A stretch of 64,000 bases of DNA from Cohnella lupini. GTDB taxonomy: Bacteria; Bacillota; Bacilli; Paenibacillales; Paenibacillaceae. Positions 27,029 to 36,734 of the stretch are shown here, in pieces. The stretch covers positions 62,001 through 126,000 of the forward strand of contig NZ_QRDY01000001.1 in assembly GCF_003386205.1 (NCBI RefSeq), read 5' to 3'. Made by a program: the position numbers and the translations under genes. Under the pieces are notes generated by a model that worked only from the letters and a program-made list of their open reading frames with translations, did not search any database and had not been told where the DNA came from. Positions within the stretch are counted from its first letter, which is position 1; each line of letters starts with the position of its first letter.

Positions 27029-27840
27029 GAGATTTGGTACTCCTCGTACATCCGAACGACGATTTCTTCTATCGAGGAAACGCCTGTCCGGGAATCGTCC
27101 GCGTATTTGTCGCGAAGAGAGTTCAGATCTCCGTCGAATAGCAGACTTCCTTTACCGATGAGGAGGATCCGATTCGCGAGCGCCTCGATGTCGTTCATAT
27201 CGTGGGTGGTCAGAATGACGGTTACGCCTTTTTCCTTGTTGATTCTGGTAATGAATTGTCTGACCGCGATTTTGGAGACGGCGTCGAGGCCGATCGTCGG
27301 CTCGTCGAGGAAAAGAATGCTGGGACTGTGGAGGAGAGAGGCCGCGATCTCGCAGCGCATTCGCTGACCCAGACTTAATTGTCGTACCGGCGTTCGAATG
27401 ATATTTTCGAGATCAAGCGTTTCCGTTAGCAGTTTCAGATTGCTCTCGTATTCCGGCTGCGGCACGTCGTAGATGTCCCTAAGCAGCTCGAAGGAGTCGA
27501 TGACAGGGACGTCCCACCAGAGCTGCGACCGTTGTCCGAACACGACGCCGATGTTCTTCACGTAAGCGACGCGGTCCAGCCAAGGCGTGTAACCCATAAT
27601 CGAGCAGCTTCCCCGGTCCGGTACGAGTATTCCGCTCATGACTTTGATCGTCGTCGATTTGCCGGCTCCGTTCGGGCCGATGTAACCGATGATTTCTCCG
27701 GGCGCTATCGAGAACGAAATATCGTTTAAAGCCGCAACCTCCGTATACTCCCTTCGGAACAAAGCTTTGACGGCGCTTTTCACGCCTGAAGTCCTCTGAG
27801 CCACTTTGAAGCTTTTGCTGATACCGCTGACCGTTATCAA
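27025..27840 (-). CDS. ABC exporter ATP-binding protein
   Basis: ATPase that powers the two permeases downstream. 271 residues: Walker A GPNGAGKS, Q-loop VVFGQRSQLWW, signature LSLGQRMR (LSGGQ variant), Walker B ILFLDEPTIGLD, H-loop LTTHDM. The form GQRSQLWWD and the FFRREY-like N-terminus (ALFRREYTEV) point to the ATPase group that partners DUF990-type permeases. The start is TTG 27840, eight bases after AGGAGG; no ATG or GTG is suitably placed. Overlaps the permease gene by four bases. Confidence 0.9.
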   Translation of the reverse strand: MITVSGISKSFKVAQRTSGVKSAVKALFRREYTEVAALNDISFSIAPGEIIGYIGPNGAGKSTTIKVMSGILVPDRGSCSIMGYTPWLDRVAYVKNIGVVFGQRSQLWWDVPVIDSFELLRDIYDVPQPEYESNLKLLTETLDLENIIRTPVRQLSLGQRMRCEIAASLLHSPSILFLDEPTIGLDAVSKIAVRQFITRINKEKGVTVILTTHDMNDIEALANRILLIGKGSLLFDGDLNSLRDKYADDSRTGVSSIEEIVVRMYEEYQIS

Positions 27841-27975
27841 TTGCGTATCCTCCTGAATGGATTAAAAGCGAAAGGAAGAAGAAGGTAACATTTTCTTGCA
27901 AGCGATGTCAATAGGAAATTTTGCGCGCCGTATAGGCTTATAACATTAGATACTTAGTAAGGAGTGAGGAGAAGG

Positions 27976-28557
27976 ATGCCAGCACGTTGCGCTTGGGTCA
28001 ACGAAGACCCGTTGTATATGGATTATCATGATCGCGAATGGGGCGTTCCCGTTCACGATGACCGCGAATTGTTTGAGTTTCTCGTATTGGAAGGGGCTCA
28101 AGCCGGATTAAGCTGGTATACGGTGCTGAGAAAAAGAGAGGGTTATCGTCGGGCTTTCGACGGATTCGATCCGCGCAAGGTATCCGAATACGACGAGGCT
28201 AAGGTGACGGAATTAATGGAAGACGCCTCGATTATCCGCAATCGCTTAAAGATCCGATCGGCGATCGCGAATGCGCGAAGTTTCTTGAAGGTGGTCGAGG
28301 AATTCGGCAGCTTCGACGCGTATATCTGGCGATTCGTCAGCGGTGAGCCGATCCGGAATCGTTGGCGAAACAGGGGCGAAGTACCTGCAACGACGGCTCA
28401 ATCGGATGCGATGAGCAAGGATTTGAAGAAGCGCGGCTTCAAGTTCGTCGGCTCGACGATTTGTTATGCGTATATGCAGGCTTGCGGATTGGTTAACGAC
28501 CACACGATGGATTGCGATCATGCCGCGAACGACGGGATGGGGTTACCGCAAGCTTGA
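27976..28557 (+). CDS. tagA: DNA-3-methyladenine glycosylase I
   Basis: Excises 3-methyladenine from alkylated DNA. The 193-residue protein has all features of TagA: the zinc ligands Cys5 (MPARCAW), His18 (YHDREWG), His176 and Cys180 (NDHTMDCDH), and the helix-hairpin-helix core with LEGAQAGLSWYTVLRKR, whose Glu contacts the base. I use ATG 27976 after GAGGAG, four codons inside the open frame that begins with GTG 27964. Single gene, between the exporter operon and a two-component system. Confidence 0.93.
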   Translation: MPARCAWVNEDPLYMDYHDREWGVPVHDDRELFEFLVLEGAQAGLSWYTVLRKREGYRRAFDGFDPRKVSEYDEAKVTELMEDASIIRNRLKIRSAIANARSFLKVVEEFGSFDAYIWRFVSGEPIRNRWRNRGEVPATTAQSDAMSKDLKKRGFKFVGSTICYAYMQACGLVNDHTMDCDHAANDGMGLPQA

Positions 28558-28689
28558 GTAACACCACTGTCCATTTTTATCCCCCTATAATGGGAATTAC
28601 AACTTATGATGGTCCTCCCGTCAATTTATAATGGAGAGTAAGTTAAGATTATCTTTCCCGTGCTTATCGATCCGCTCAGAACCTCCTCC

Positions 28690-28698
28690 TGCTATAAT
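28690..28698 (+). promoter_or_regulatory. Extended -10 promoter of the kinase operon
   Basis: TGCTATAAT is a perfect extended -10 box; no good -35 hexamer is present. Its position supports translation from ATG 28733 rather than from the upstream in-frame ATG 28631. Confidence 0.55.
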
Positions 28699-28732
28699 CA
28701 AGACAACATATCGAGAGGACGGACGCCACCAG

Positions 28733-30583
28733 ATGAGCTTGAGCAAACGCTTTTTCGCCGCATTTTTCGCGTTCATTATCGTTCCTTTGTTCGTGTTGGG
28801 CAGCGTGTCGTATTTGGTGTTCCAAAATGTGACGCAGGAGAAGTACGCGGAACAGACGGAGTTAACTCTGAAGGCGATCGGCCGGAATATTAATAACATG
28901 ATCAAAGAGGCCAACTACTTCTCCGACTTCTGGGTAACGACGGAGGATAGCGTGGAATCCGTCGAGCAATCGATCGACTCGAACGGAGGAGCGCCGGAGA
29001 ATGGGGCAGATTCCAAGCGGAGTCCGGACTATGAGCAATTGTTGGAGAAGCAGCGCCTTAACGAGAGAGTGCTCTTGACCTACCCCGGCATCAAGTCCGT
29101 TACGTTATACAGCACGAATGGTGAGCAGGCTACCGTCAACTTCACCAAGGATACGCCCATAGCCCGAGAGGATCTCGAGAGCAATCCGATCTACAAGGAA
29201 GTGCTGAGGAAGAACGGGGCTCCCGTATGGGTAGGTCCTAACGAAGACGTGAAGCTCACGGGCGAGAATAACCTGTTTACGCAAATTCGGGTTCTGCTCG
29301 ACATCGATTCGCTTACAAGCAAGGGGATTCTCGTAACGAGATTTCAACTGAGCGAACTGAATCGGATATTCAGCTTCTACAGCAGCCAGGGGAAGCTCGA
29401 TCGGCGGTTTCTTATCGTCGCCGGCAACGGCAAAGTCGTATTCGACAACGAATCGGCCGCCGAAGGAGAATTTATCTCGCGGTACGTGGATACGGTTAAA
29501 GGGATCGACCTGAAGAGCCGCAAGCCCCAAAGCGAAACCTTGACGTTCGACGGACACAAAAGCCTTGTTTCCGTTCAGGATTTGCAGCTTCAAAGATTGG
29601 GAGTAGGAAATTGGAAGCTGGTCATGGTTACCTCATGGCAGTATTTGTCCGGGGACATGGCGATCGTGCTTAGGTCGATGGTCGTCATCACGTTGATCTC
29701 GCTTATTCTCGCGCTTGCTTTCAATCTCATGTTCGTCCGCCGTACGGTTACTTTTATCGTGCGCGTGGTAAGGGCCATGCGTCAGGTTGAACGGGGCGAT
29801 CTCTCCACTCGAGTGCCCATCGTCGGCAAAGACGAGACGACTACGCTGGCCAGAGGCTTTAATAGCTTGGTTACGCGGGTATCCGAGCTGCTTGACGACG
29901 TGAAGCAGGAGCAATCGCGCAAGCGCAAAGCCGAGATGATGCTGCTTCAAGCCCAGATCAAGCCTCATTTTTTGTTTAACGCGCTAGAATCCATCAATAT
30001 TCTGGCGGTACAGAACGAGGGACGGAAGGTTAGCAAGATGGTGCAGAGGCTTGCGAACATTTTCCGGATAAGCATTCAGCAGAAGGAAGAAATCACGATC
30101 GAGCAGGAGCTCGAGCATCTAACGAGTTATCTTGAAATTCAAAAATACCGCTTCGAGGAGCTGTTCGAGTATTCGATCGACGTTCCGAGGGAGCTCATGA
30201 CCAATACGATATTGAAGCTGACTCTTCAGCCATTGGTGGAGAACAGCATACAGCACGGGTTCGAAGGCATCGATTATATGGGACGAATTCATGTCACGGC
30301 CAGAGAAGAAGGTCGCAACATCGCTTTTTTCATCGAGGACAACGGAATCGGTATTTCCGAACAGCAAATGGCGAAATTCGTATCCGGCGGGATGACGACG
30401 TTGGAGCAAATGTACGAAGAATCTCCGGAAACCGGGGAACGCCGAGGGCTGGGAGTCGGAAACGTCGCGGATCGCGTGCGCATTCACTACGGGAATGGAT
30501 ACGGTCTTATTCTGTGCAGCGGGACAGGACAAGGAACGATTATTAAATGTCTGATTCCGCAAACGGCGGGGAGTGATTCCTAA
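28733..30583 (+). CDS. Sensor histidine kinase, LytS/YesM type
   Basis: Membrane sensor of a two-component system. The 616-residue protein has membrane segment 1 (residues 7-29), a large extracellular sensor region (about 30-310), membrane segment 2 (311-334), a HAMP domain (335-387), the His_kinase domain with the phospho-acceptor H412 in QIKPHFLFNALES, and a C-terminal ATPase with NSIQHGFEG and EDNGIG. No PAS domain is seen. The stop overlaps the start of the response regulator (TAATG). Homologues often control carbohydrate uptake genes, but here the next gene downstream is nagZ. Confidence 0.93.
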   Translation: MSLSKRFFAAFFAFIIVPLFVLGSVSYLVFQNVTQEKYAEQTELTLKAIGRNINNMIKEANYFSDFWVTTEDSVESVEQSIDSNGGAPENGADSKRSPDYEQLLEKQRLNERVLLTYPGIKSVTLYSTNGEQATVNFTKDTPIAREDLESNPIYKEVLRKNGAPVWVGPNEDVKLTGENNLFTQIRVLLDIDSLTSKGILVTRFQLSELNRIFSFYSSQGKLDRRFLIVAGNGKVVFDNESAAEGEFISRYVDTVKGIDLKSRKPQSETLTFDGHKSLVSVQDLQLQRLGVGNWKLVMVTSWQYLSGDMAIVLRSMVVITLISLILALAFNLMFVRRTVTFIVRVVRAMRQVERGDLSTRVPIVGKDETTTLARGFNSLVTRVSELLDDVKQEQSRKRKAEMMLLQAQIKPHFLFNALESINILAVQNEGRKVSKMVQRLANIFRISIQQKEEITIEQELEHLTSYLEIQKYRFEELFEYSIDVPRELMTNTILKLTLQPLVENSIQHGFEGIDYMGRIHVTAREEGRNIAFFIEDNGIGISEQQMAKFVSGGMTTLEQMYEESPETGERRGLGVGNVADRVRIHYGNGYGLILCSGTGQGTIIKCLIPQTAGSDS

Positions 30584-32214
30584 TGAAGCTTAAAGCGCTT
30601 CTGGTCGACGACGAAGTGAATATATTAAAAAATTTGCAGGCGGTTATCCCGTGGGATACCCTCGATATCGAGCTGATCGGAACGGCTCGCAACGGGGAGC
30701 AAGCGCTGGAGGTTTGCCGGGAGTATCGCCCCGAGCTTGTCCTGTGCGATATACGGATGCCGGTTATGGACGGAATCGAGTTTCTGGGCGCTCTTCGGGA
30801 ATTCGACGCGGAAGCGGAAGTCATCATGATGACCGGGTATCAGGATTTCAGCTACGTTCGTTCGGTCATTCGTTACGAGGTGAGGGATTACATCCTGAAG
30901 CCGATCGATTACGATGAGCTCGCGGAAACGATTAAGCGGCTCGCGGAAGGCATTCGGGAGAGAAGCATCGAGCAGCTATCCATGCAGAAGGAATGGAAGC
31001 AGGTATTCCATCTGGCTTACGAGAAAGCATTGTATGATCGAATCGTCGATTTGGGAGGAGCAACGAGCCGGCCTTTCATGAAGCTAGACGAAGAGGACGG
31101 AGAGAACCTCGCGTTCGCTATGATGCTGGTCGACGTTGCGGATTATTCCAAACGGGAGCGCACTTGGGACGATAAGGAGCGGAAGCTGTGGAACTTCGCG
31201 ATCCACAATATTTTGCAAGAGAACCTCGTATCGTTCGAAGTGCCTCATTCGGTGCTGCAAGTTCGCAGCGGGGAATGGTGCGTCCTGATCGAGAGGTCGG
31301 CTCCCGACCTGTTCAACCGGGAGCAATGTTTGACGTGGGGAGAGAAGCTGCGCTACGCGGTTGAAAGCTATCTGAAGCTGAATATTCGAATCGCGCTTCA
31401 TCCGTCCGAGGTTTCCTTGAAGCAATTGGCCAAGACGTACAAGAGCTTGCAGCGTTCGCTCAATCTGTCCCCGTCGGGGAACAAGGAAGTCATCGTATCG
31501 GAGAAGGTCAGAGGGAACGCCGACACCTCCCAGCAATTGTGGGATCGCATCGAAGAGATGGTGACGGGCTTGAAGAGATGCGATCGCAGGCGGACCGAGA
31601 TCGCCTTAAAGGAGCTGAACGATAGCTTTAGATCGCTTCCCGAGGCTTCGTTCGAACGGGTCGCGCCGATCGTGCATTACCTTTGCATTCACTTGCTGAG
31701 GGAAATGCATGCGATGGAAGTCATCAGCCGCGAAGAAGAGCTTGCCGTCTGGAGCCAGATCGACCAGCATCACGGCATTCGCGAGACGTTGCTGGTCATA
31801 AACAGGCTCGTGGACCAATCGCTCGAGAGCGTCATGAAGAAGAAGACAAGCGACGTCCTTATGCTGTCCGCGAGAGATTATATTGAACGCAATTTGTCTA
31901 CGGAGCTGAGCATCGACTTGCTCGCCGATTATTTAGGCATAAGCGGCAGCTATTTCAGTCTGTTATTCAAGCAGCATCTCGGCGAAACGTTCGTCGAATA
32001 CGTAACGAAGCAAAGAATGGAAATGGCGAAGTCCTTGCTCGCCCTTAGCGATAAAAGCGTCACGCAAGTGGGCCAGATGGTCGGATACGCCGAAAGGCGT
32101 TACTTCACCAGAGTGTTCAGTAAGTATACGGGCATGCTTCCGTCGGAATATCGGGAGCGACAGCAGAATCACACCGGAGCCGAGCCTCCGGCGTGGGCGA
32201 AATACGAGAAGTAA
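30583..32214 (+). CDS. Response regulator with AraC DNA-binding domain, YesN type
   Basis: Transcription regulator partnered with the upstream kinase. 543 residues: receiver domain 1-120 with the acidic pocket VDDE (residues 8-11), phospho-acceptor D56 in LVLCDIRMP and the conserved Lys in YILKPID; a long linker of about 300 residues; and a C-terminal AraC-type double helix-turn-helix (about 440-535: LSIDLLADYLGISGSYFSLLFKQ and VTQVGQMVGYAERRYFTRVFSKYTG). Shares one base with the kinase gene. nagZ begins 13 bases after its stop, so it is probably in the same transcript. Confidence 0.93.
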   Translation: MKLKALLVDDEVNILKNLQAVIPWDTLDIELIGTARNGEQALEVCREYRPELVLCDIRMPVMDGIEFLGALREFDAEAEVIMMTGYQDFSYVRSVIRYEVRDYILKPIDYDELAETIKRLAEGIRERSIEQLSMQKEWKQVFHLAYEKALYDRIVDLGGATSRPFMKLDEEDGENLAFAMMLVDVADYSKRERTWDDKERKLWNFAIHNILQENLVSFEVPHSVLQVRSGEWCVLIERSAPDLFNREQCLTWGEKLRYAVESYLKLNIRIALHPSEVSLKQLAKTYKSLQRSLNLSPSGNKEVIVSEKVRGNADTSQQLWDRIEEMVTGLKRCDRRRTEIALKELNDSFRSLPEASFERVAPIVHYLCIHLLREMHAMEVISREEELAVWSQIDQHHGIRETLLVINRLVDQSLESVMKKKTSDVLMLSARDYIERNLSTELSIDLLADYLGISGSYFSLLFKQHLGETFVEYVTKQRMEMAKSLLALSDKSVTQVGQMVGYAERRYFTRVFSKYTGMLPSEYRERQQNHTGAEPPAWAKYEK

Positions 32215-32227
32215 AGGGGAGAAAATA

Positions 32228-33823
32228 ATGACTGCCAATCAAGGCTTCGAACGAATGGGATTAAAGGAGAAAATCGGTCAGCTGTTTATGTGCGGGTTCG
32301 ATGGACTGGAGCCGACGGCGGATATCGTTAGTTTGATCAAGGATTACGGAATCGGCGGAGTCATCTATTTCCGTAGGAACGTGAAGGACGCTGCTCAAGT
32401 CGATTCGCTGTCCGCTAAGCTTCAGGAGGTATCCGCCGAGCCGTTGTTTATCGCGATCGACCAGGAAGGCGGGATGGTCGTTCGCCTGGAAGAAGGGGTA
32501 ACGGTTATGCCCGGGGCGATGGCGCAAGGCGCGGCCGGGAACGCGGATCTGTCCCGCGAAGCAGCCCGATGGTCGGGAGCGGAGCTGCGGGATATCGGCA
32601 TCAACATGAACTTCGCTCCTTGCTTGGACGTGAACAATAATCCGCTGAATCCGGTTATCGGGGTACGCTCATACGGAGAAGATCCCGCTCGCGTTGCCAA
32701 GTTGGGAACCGCGGCTATCGACGGATACCGAAAAGGCGGCGTCGTAGCCGTAGCTAAGCATTTTCCCGGACATGGCGATACGGCGGCGGATTCCCATCAT
32801 GAGCTGCCTTCGGTGCCGCACGCGATCGACAGGCTGAACGAAGTGGAATTGCTTCCGTTCCGACATGCGATAGAGCAAGGCGTGGACGCTATCATGACGG
32901 CGCATGTCGTATTTCCCGCATTCGAGCCTACGGGCATTCCGGCTACGCTATCGGAACGCATCTTAACGGGGTTACTGCGCGATCAACTGGGCTTCAAGGG
33001 CGTTATCGTAACCGATTGCTTGGAAATGAACGCCATCGCGGAGACGATCGGCGTCGCCAGGGGAGCCGTGGAGGCGATTAAAGCCGGAGCGGATTTCATC
33101 TTGGTAAGCCACAGGTTGGACCGGCAGACGGCTGCTTTGGAAGCCGTTATGGAAGCCGTCATGACGGGCGAAATACCGGAATCCCGAATCGATGAAGCGG
33201 CTAGGCGGATATGGCAGCTTAAGCAAACGAGCGGATTGTTCGGAAGCGAGGCTCCGGTCACGAACCGGGATCGCGCGGAAGAAGTGCAACGTCTGTTATG
33301 CGAGCAAGCCGTTACGGTAGTTAAGGGCGGTAACCAGCTTCCGTTAACCAAGGAGGGCATGACTCTTGTCGTCTGGACCGAAGCGCGGGTTGGCACCGAG
33401 GTGATCGAGGTCATTAGCCAAGAGTGGACGCTCGGAGCCGCGTTGGCGCAAGCCGGCTTCCGGATCGAGGAGCTTAGAATCGGAATCGATCCGAGCGCGG
33501 AAGAAGCCGCTCAAGTACGGGCGGCGGCGGCGGCCGGAAACGCAACGCTCGTCTTCGCTTCCTACGATGCCGGATTTTCTTCCGGGCAAACGGAATTGAT
33601 TCGCGAGCTTGCCTCAAGCGATAGCTTTAAGTTCGTATGGGTTTCCATGAGAACGCCGTACGATCTGCTCGTTGCGCCGGAAGCTCCGATTTACCTGTGC
33701 ACGTACGAGAATAAACCCGCGATGATGACCGCTTTAGCAGGAATACTATCGGGAGACCTTCCCGTTCAAGCGAAGCAGCCGGTTACGATTGGTGCTTACG
33801 CGAGAGAGTCCACCGAAGAATAA
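32228..33823 (+). CDS. nagZ: Beta-N-acetylhexosaminidase NagZ (GH3)
   Basis: Hydrolyses GlcNAc-MurNAc links of cell-wall fragments. 531 residues: a GH3 TIM-barrel with AIDQEGGMVVRL, the KHFPGHGDTAADSHHELP loop carrying the acid/base dyad D187 and H189, and the nucleophile D263 in VTDCLEMNAI; then a C-terminal alpha/beta domain (from about 350). Unlike B. subtilis NagZ, no signal peptide or lipobox is seen, so it looks cytoplasmic and would need imported muropeptides. ATG 32228 follows AAGGGGAG. Cotranscription with the kinase-regulator pair is inferred from spacing. Confidence 0.92.
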   Translation: MTANQGFERMGLKEKIGQLFMCGFDGLEPTADIVSLIKDYGIGGVIYFRRNVKDAAQVDSLSAKLQEVSAEPLFIAIDQEGGMVVRLEEGVTVMPGAMAQGAAGNADLSREAARWSGAELRDIGINMNFAPCLDVNNNPLNPVIGVRSYGEDPARVAKLGTAAIDGYRKGGVVAVAKHFPGHGDTAADSHHELPSVPHAIDRLNEVELLPFRHAIEQGVDAIMTAHVVFPAFEPTGIPATLSERILTGLLRDQLGFKGVIVTDCLEMNAIAETIGVARGAVEAIKAGADFILVSHRLDRQTAALEAVMEAVMTGEIPESRIDEAARRIWQLKQTSGLFGSEAPVTNRDRAEEVQRLLCEQAVTVVKGGNQLPLTKEGMTLVVWTEARVGTEVIEVISQEWTLGAALAQAGFRIEELRIGIDPSAEEAAQVRAAAAAGNATLVFASYDAGFSSGQTELIRELASSDSFKFVWVSMRTPYDLLVAPEAPIYLCTYENKPAMMTALAGILSGDLPVQAKQPVTIGAYARESTEE

Positions 33824-33845
33824 AGAGCTATACGGCGAAAAAAAT

Positions 33846-33887
33846 GGCGATTTTCCTCGTTTAATGATGAGGCGAAATCGTCTTTTT
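33846..33887 (+). terminator. Terminator of nagZ
   Basis: GGCGATTT-T-CCTC pairs with GAGG-CG-AAATCGTC and is followed by TTTTT. Confidence 0.8.
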
Positions 33888-33975
33888 CGTATAATTAAAG
33901 GACGGCGAAGTCGTTTTTACGTGCTCCTTGTTGTATAATAACGGGCAGGAGATAGTCGGAAGGACGGTACTATTC

Positions 33976-35223
33976 ATGACTTATTCGCGATCCCGAACGC
34001 AACATCAACAAAAGTCGAAGCGCCGCAGCAAGACTCGAATGCTGCTTCTCGTTAACGGCATTCTCATCGGTTGCATCGCGGTGGCGGCCGTACTTGTCTG
34101 GCAGTCCCGGAACGGTTCGGGAGGGGATGGGACAACGACGGGTCAACCGCATGCTCAAAGCATAGGTTCGCCCGGGAGCGATGCTTCCGAACCGCTAGAT
34201 CCCGAACCGGCTTCCGAGGCGGAGCCGGAGGCGAGTCCCTCTTACGACGAAGCCTCGGCCGCGCCGGAGACGGACGGCGATTCGGTATCGCTTGCGCTGG
34301 TCGGCGACATTTTGCCGGCGGCGAAGGTATTGGATCTGATGAAGATTAACGGCTACGATTACCCGTTTCTTAAAGCCAGGCCCGTACTGGAAGCCGCGGA
34401 CATCGCGGCGGGTAATCTGGAAACTCCGATCACGGCCAGAGGGACGCCGGCGGAGGACAAGCAATACGTCTTTCGGGGCGCGGCGGAAGCCGTACCGGCA
34501 TTGAAGGAAGCGGGATTCGATTTCTTGTCGCTCGCGAACAATCATACCCTGGATTACGGATGGGAAGGGTTGAGCGATACGATGGACGCCTTGGACGATG
34601 CCGATCTCCAGCACGCGGGTTCGGGCAACGACGATCGCGAAGCGTTCTCTCCCGCATACATAGAAAGCAATGGAATAACGGTTGGTTTCGTTAGCGTAAC
34701 GCGCGTCGTGCCCGATGTGTCCTGGAAGGCGGATCGCTCCCACCCGGGGGTCGCCGAAGCTTACTCGCCGGATCGCGCGGTCGCGGCAATAAAGGAAGCG
34801 AAGGAAAACGCGGATATCGTCGTCGTTATGGTGCACTGGGGAGTGGAGAGAGCCGACCGCCCCGTCGCTCATCAGACGGACCTCGCCCATCGGTTCGTCG
34901 ATGCGGGAGCCGATATCGTCGTGGGTTCGCATCCGCATGTGTTGCAAGGCTTCGAGTTCTATAAGGATAAATGGATCGCGTATAGCTTAGGGAACTTCGT
35001 ATTCTCCACGACGTCTTCGTTGAAGACGTCGGAAACTGGCGTGTTAAGCGCCGAATGCGGTAAGGACGGTTCGTGCGCATTAAAGTTCCAACCGATGTTC
35101 GCGACGAATTCGCAGCCTGCGCCAATGGAAGAAACCGCTGGTAAAGCATTGCTCGCACAGTTATCCGAATTATCTTACGGAGCCTCCGTGGAGGAGGATG
35201 GAACGATTGTGGCAAGGAATTAA
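33976..35223 (+). CDS. CapA-family (PgsA-like) membrane-anchored phosphoesterase-fold protein
   Basis: A 415-residue protein with a basic N-terminus, one membrane anchor (about residues 22-42), a Gly/Ser/Pro/Glu-rich linker and an extracellular CapA domain: LVGDILP, ADIAAGNLETPIT, FLSLANNHTLDYG, VMVHWG, GSHPHVLQGFE and YSLGNFVF. CapA proteins take part in poly-gamma-glutamate capsule assembly in Bacillus, but no pgsB/pgsC genes are nearby, so the role here is open. ATG 33976 has GGAAGGA upstream; an in-frame TTG at 33928 overlaps the TATAAT at 33934 and is unlikely. Confidence 0.85.
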   Translation: MTYSRSRTQHQQKSKRRSKTRMLLLVNGILIGCIAVAAVLVWQSRNGSGGDGTTTGQPHAQSIGSPGSDASEPLDPEPASEAEPEASPSYDEASAAPETDGDSVSLALVGDILPAAKVLDLMKINGYDYPFLKARPVLEAADIAAGNLETPITARGTPAEDKQYVFRGAAEAVPALKEAGFDFLSLANNHTLDYGWEGLSDTMDALDDADLQHAGSGNDDREAFSPAYIESNGITVGFVSVTRVVPDVSWKADRSHPGVAEAYSPDRAVAAIKEAKENADIVVVMVHWGVERADRPVAHQTDLAHRFVDAGADIVVGSHPHVLQGFEFYKDKWIAYSLGNFVFSTTSSLKTSETGVLSAECGKDGSCALKFQPMFATNSQPAPMEETAGKALLAQLSELSYGASVEEDGTIVARN

Positions 35224-35284
35224 ACACGGAGCGAAGGGACTCGTTAATTTGCCGTTTCGTTTTCCTACGAGAGGAGTCAGGGTT

Positions 35285-36052
35285 ATGAATCTCGCCAAAC
35301 GCGCCGCGCTGCATCCTTGCGTTGCCCATAGGGGCTTCTCGGGACAGGCGCCCGAGAATACGATGGCTGCTTTTCGATTAGCGCTAAGCCAATCTTACGT
35401 AAGCTGGATGGAACTGGACGTGCATCTGTCGCGCGACGAAGTTCCGGTCGTCATTCACGACGGCACGTTGAAGAGAACGACGAACGGGCAGGGAAGAGTG
35501 AAGGAACTGACGGCGAAGGAACTTGGCGTCTTAGATGCGGGAAGCTGGTTTCATCCTTCCTTCTCGGCTGAAGGAGTACCGACGTTGGACGAGGTCATAG
35601 CGTTTGCGTCGGGGAGCTGCAGGCTCAACATCGAGCTGAAAGGCGACTATGTCGACCGGGATCTATTGGCCCGCAGGGCCGTGGAGGTTATTCGTGCCCG
35701 CCAAATCGAGCAAGAGGTCGTTATTACGTCGTTTCAACCGGATATTTTGGAAGCAGTCCGTCGACATTCCCAATCCGTGAGGACGGGATTGATTATCGAC
35801 GATCGCCCCGCGGATCTGATCAAGAAGATTAAAGCGATAGGCGCCGATTATCTATCGATCGGATTTCGAAGCTTGAACGAACGTTTGCTTCAGCAGACGG
35901 CGGAATCGTCCATCGACGTCATGGCTTGGACGGTGAATTCGGTTTCCGATCTGCGCAGGCTATCTTCGCGTCCTGAGCCTTTCCAAATATGCACGAACTA
36001 CCCGGACCGCTGGTACGCGGTCATGAAAGAGGAGAATGGATCCCATGAATGA
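35285..36052 (+). CDS. Glycerophosphodiester phosphodiesterase
   Basis: Cleaves glycerophosphodiesters to glycerol 3-phosphate and an alcohol. 255 residues with the GDPD signatures HRGFSGQAPENTMAAF (catalytic His and Arg, then Glu), ELDVHLSRDEVPVVIHD (metal ligands and second His) and NIELKGD. No signal peptide, so probably cytoplasmic. I start at ATG 35285 after AGAGGAG; an in-frame ATG at 35198 overlaps the capA end and would add 29 residues without similarity to the family. The end overlaps the following gene. Confidence 0.9.
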   Translation: MNLAKRAALHPCVAHRGFSGQAPENTMAAFRLALSQSYVSWMELDVHLSRDEVPVVIHDGTLKRTTNGQGRVKELTAKELGVLDAGSWFHPSFSAEGVPTLDEVIAFASGSCRLNIELKGDYVDRDLLARRAVEVIRARQIEQEVVITSFQPDILEAVRRHSQSVRTGLIIDDRPADLIKKIKAIGADYLSIGFRSLNERLLQQTAESSIDVMAWTVNSVSDLRRLSSRPEPFQICTNYPDRWYAVMKEENGSHE

Positions 36053-36701
36053 GAATAGAGTACTTTTGTCCCCAGAGTCATTCCGTAACATATATTGCGT
36101 AGGCCGCAATTACAGGCTCCACGCCGCCGAGCTCGGAAACGAGGTTCCGACCTCGCCGATGATATTCACGAAGCCGACTCACGCCATCTTCGAGATGACG
36201 GGTAACGAGCTCGTTCTTCCCGCCTCTCAAGGAAGCGTGCACTATGAAGCTGAACTTGTTTTTGCCGTGGGACGCCAGTACGAAGCGGGTATCAGCTGCG
36301 ATGATTTGTTTTCATCGTTCACGGTAGGGTTGGATCTAACTCTCAGGGACGTCCAGGATAAGCTGAAGGCGAAAGGGCACCCGTGGCTCGCCGCCAAAGG
36401 ATTCCGGAATTCCGCCACATTGGGGAGATGGCACCCTTTTTCGGGAGAACTCGCGATGCAAGCTTCCGATTTCGGCCTTCTTATCAACAATGAGCAAGTT
36501 CAGAGGGGGAACGCTCGCGATATGGTGTTCGATCTTCAGCGAATCGCGGATCATGTCGGGAGCAACTTTGGCTTGTCGACCGGAGATTTGATCTATACGG
36601 GAACGCCTGCGGGAGTCGGTTCGCTTAGTGATGGAGATTTGTTGGAGGTATGGTGGAACGAAGAAAGCTTAGGCCGTTCCCGAGTGAAGCTGGAGGGATA
36701 A
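36045..36701 (+). CDS. Fumarylacetoacetate hydrolase (FAH) family protein
   Basis: A 218-residue FAH-fold enzyme; relatives act as acylpyruvate hydrolases, oxaloacetate decarboxylases or tautomerases. Visible are YCVGRNYRLHAAELGNEVP, the metal-binding VHYEAELVFAVG (two Glu), GLDLTLRDVQ (Asp ligand), KGFRNSATLG and the closing GDLIYTGTPAGVG. ATG 36045 has AGAGGAG ten bases upstream, inside the end of the phosphodiesterase gene; ATG 36036 is too close to it. Substrate not predictable. Confidence 0.88.
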   Translation: MNENRVLLSPESFRNIYCVGRNYRLHAAELGNEVPTSPMIFTKPTHAIFEMTGNELVLPASQGSVHYEAELVFAVGRQYEAGISCDDLFSSFTVGLDLTLRDVQDKLKAKGHPWLAAKGFRNSATLGRWHPFSGELAMQASDFGLLINNEQVQRGNARDMVFDLQRIADHVGSNFGLSTGDLIYTGTPAGVGSLSDGDLLEVWWNEESLGRSRVKLEG

Positions 36702-36734
36702 CGATAGGAGATCGTTAATCCCATGCTTTCGCAG

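Noticed and set aside
34195-34947. 250-residue open frame on the minus strand inside the capA-like gene
   Set aside because: Arg-rich shadow produced by codon bias of the sense gene; no start signal or family.
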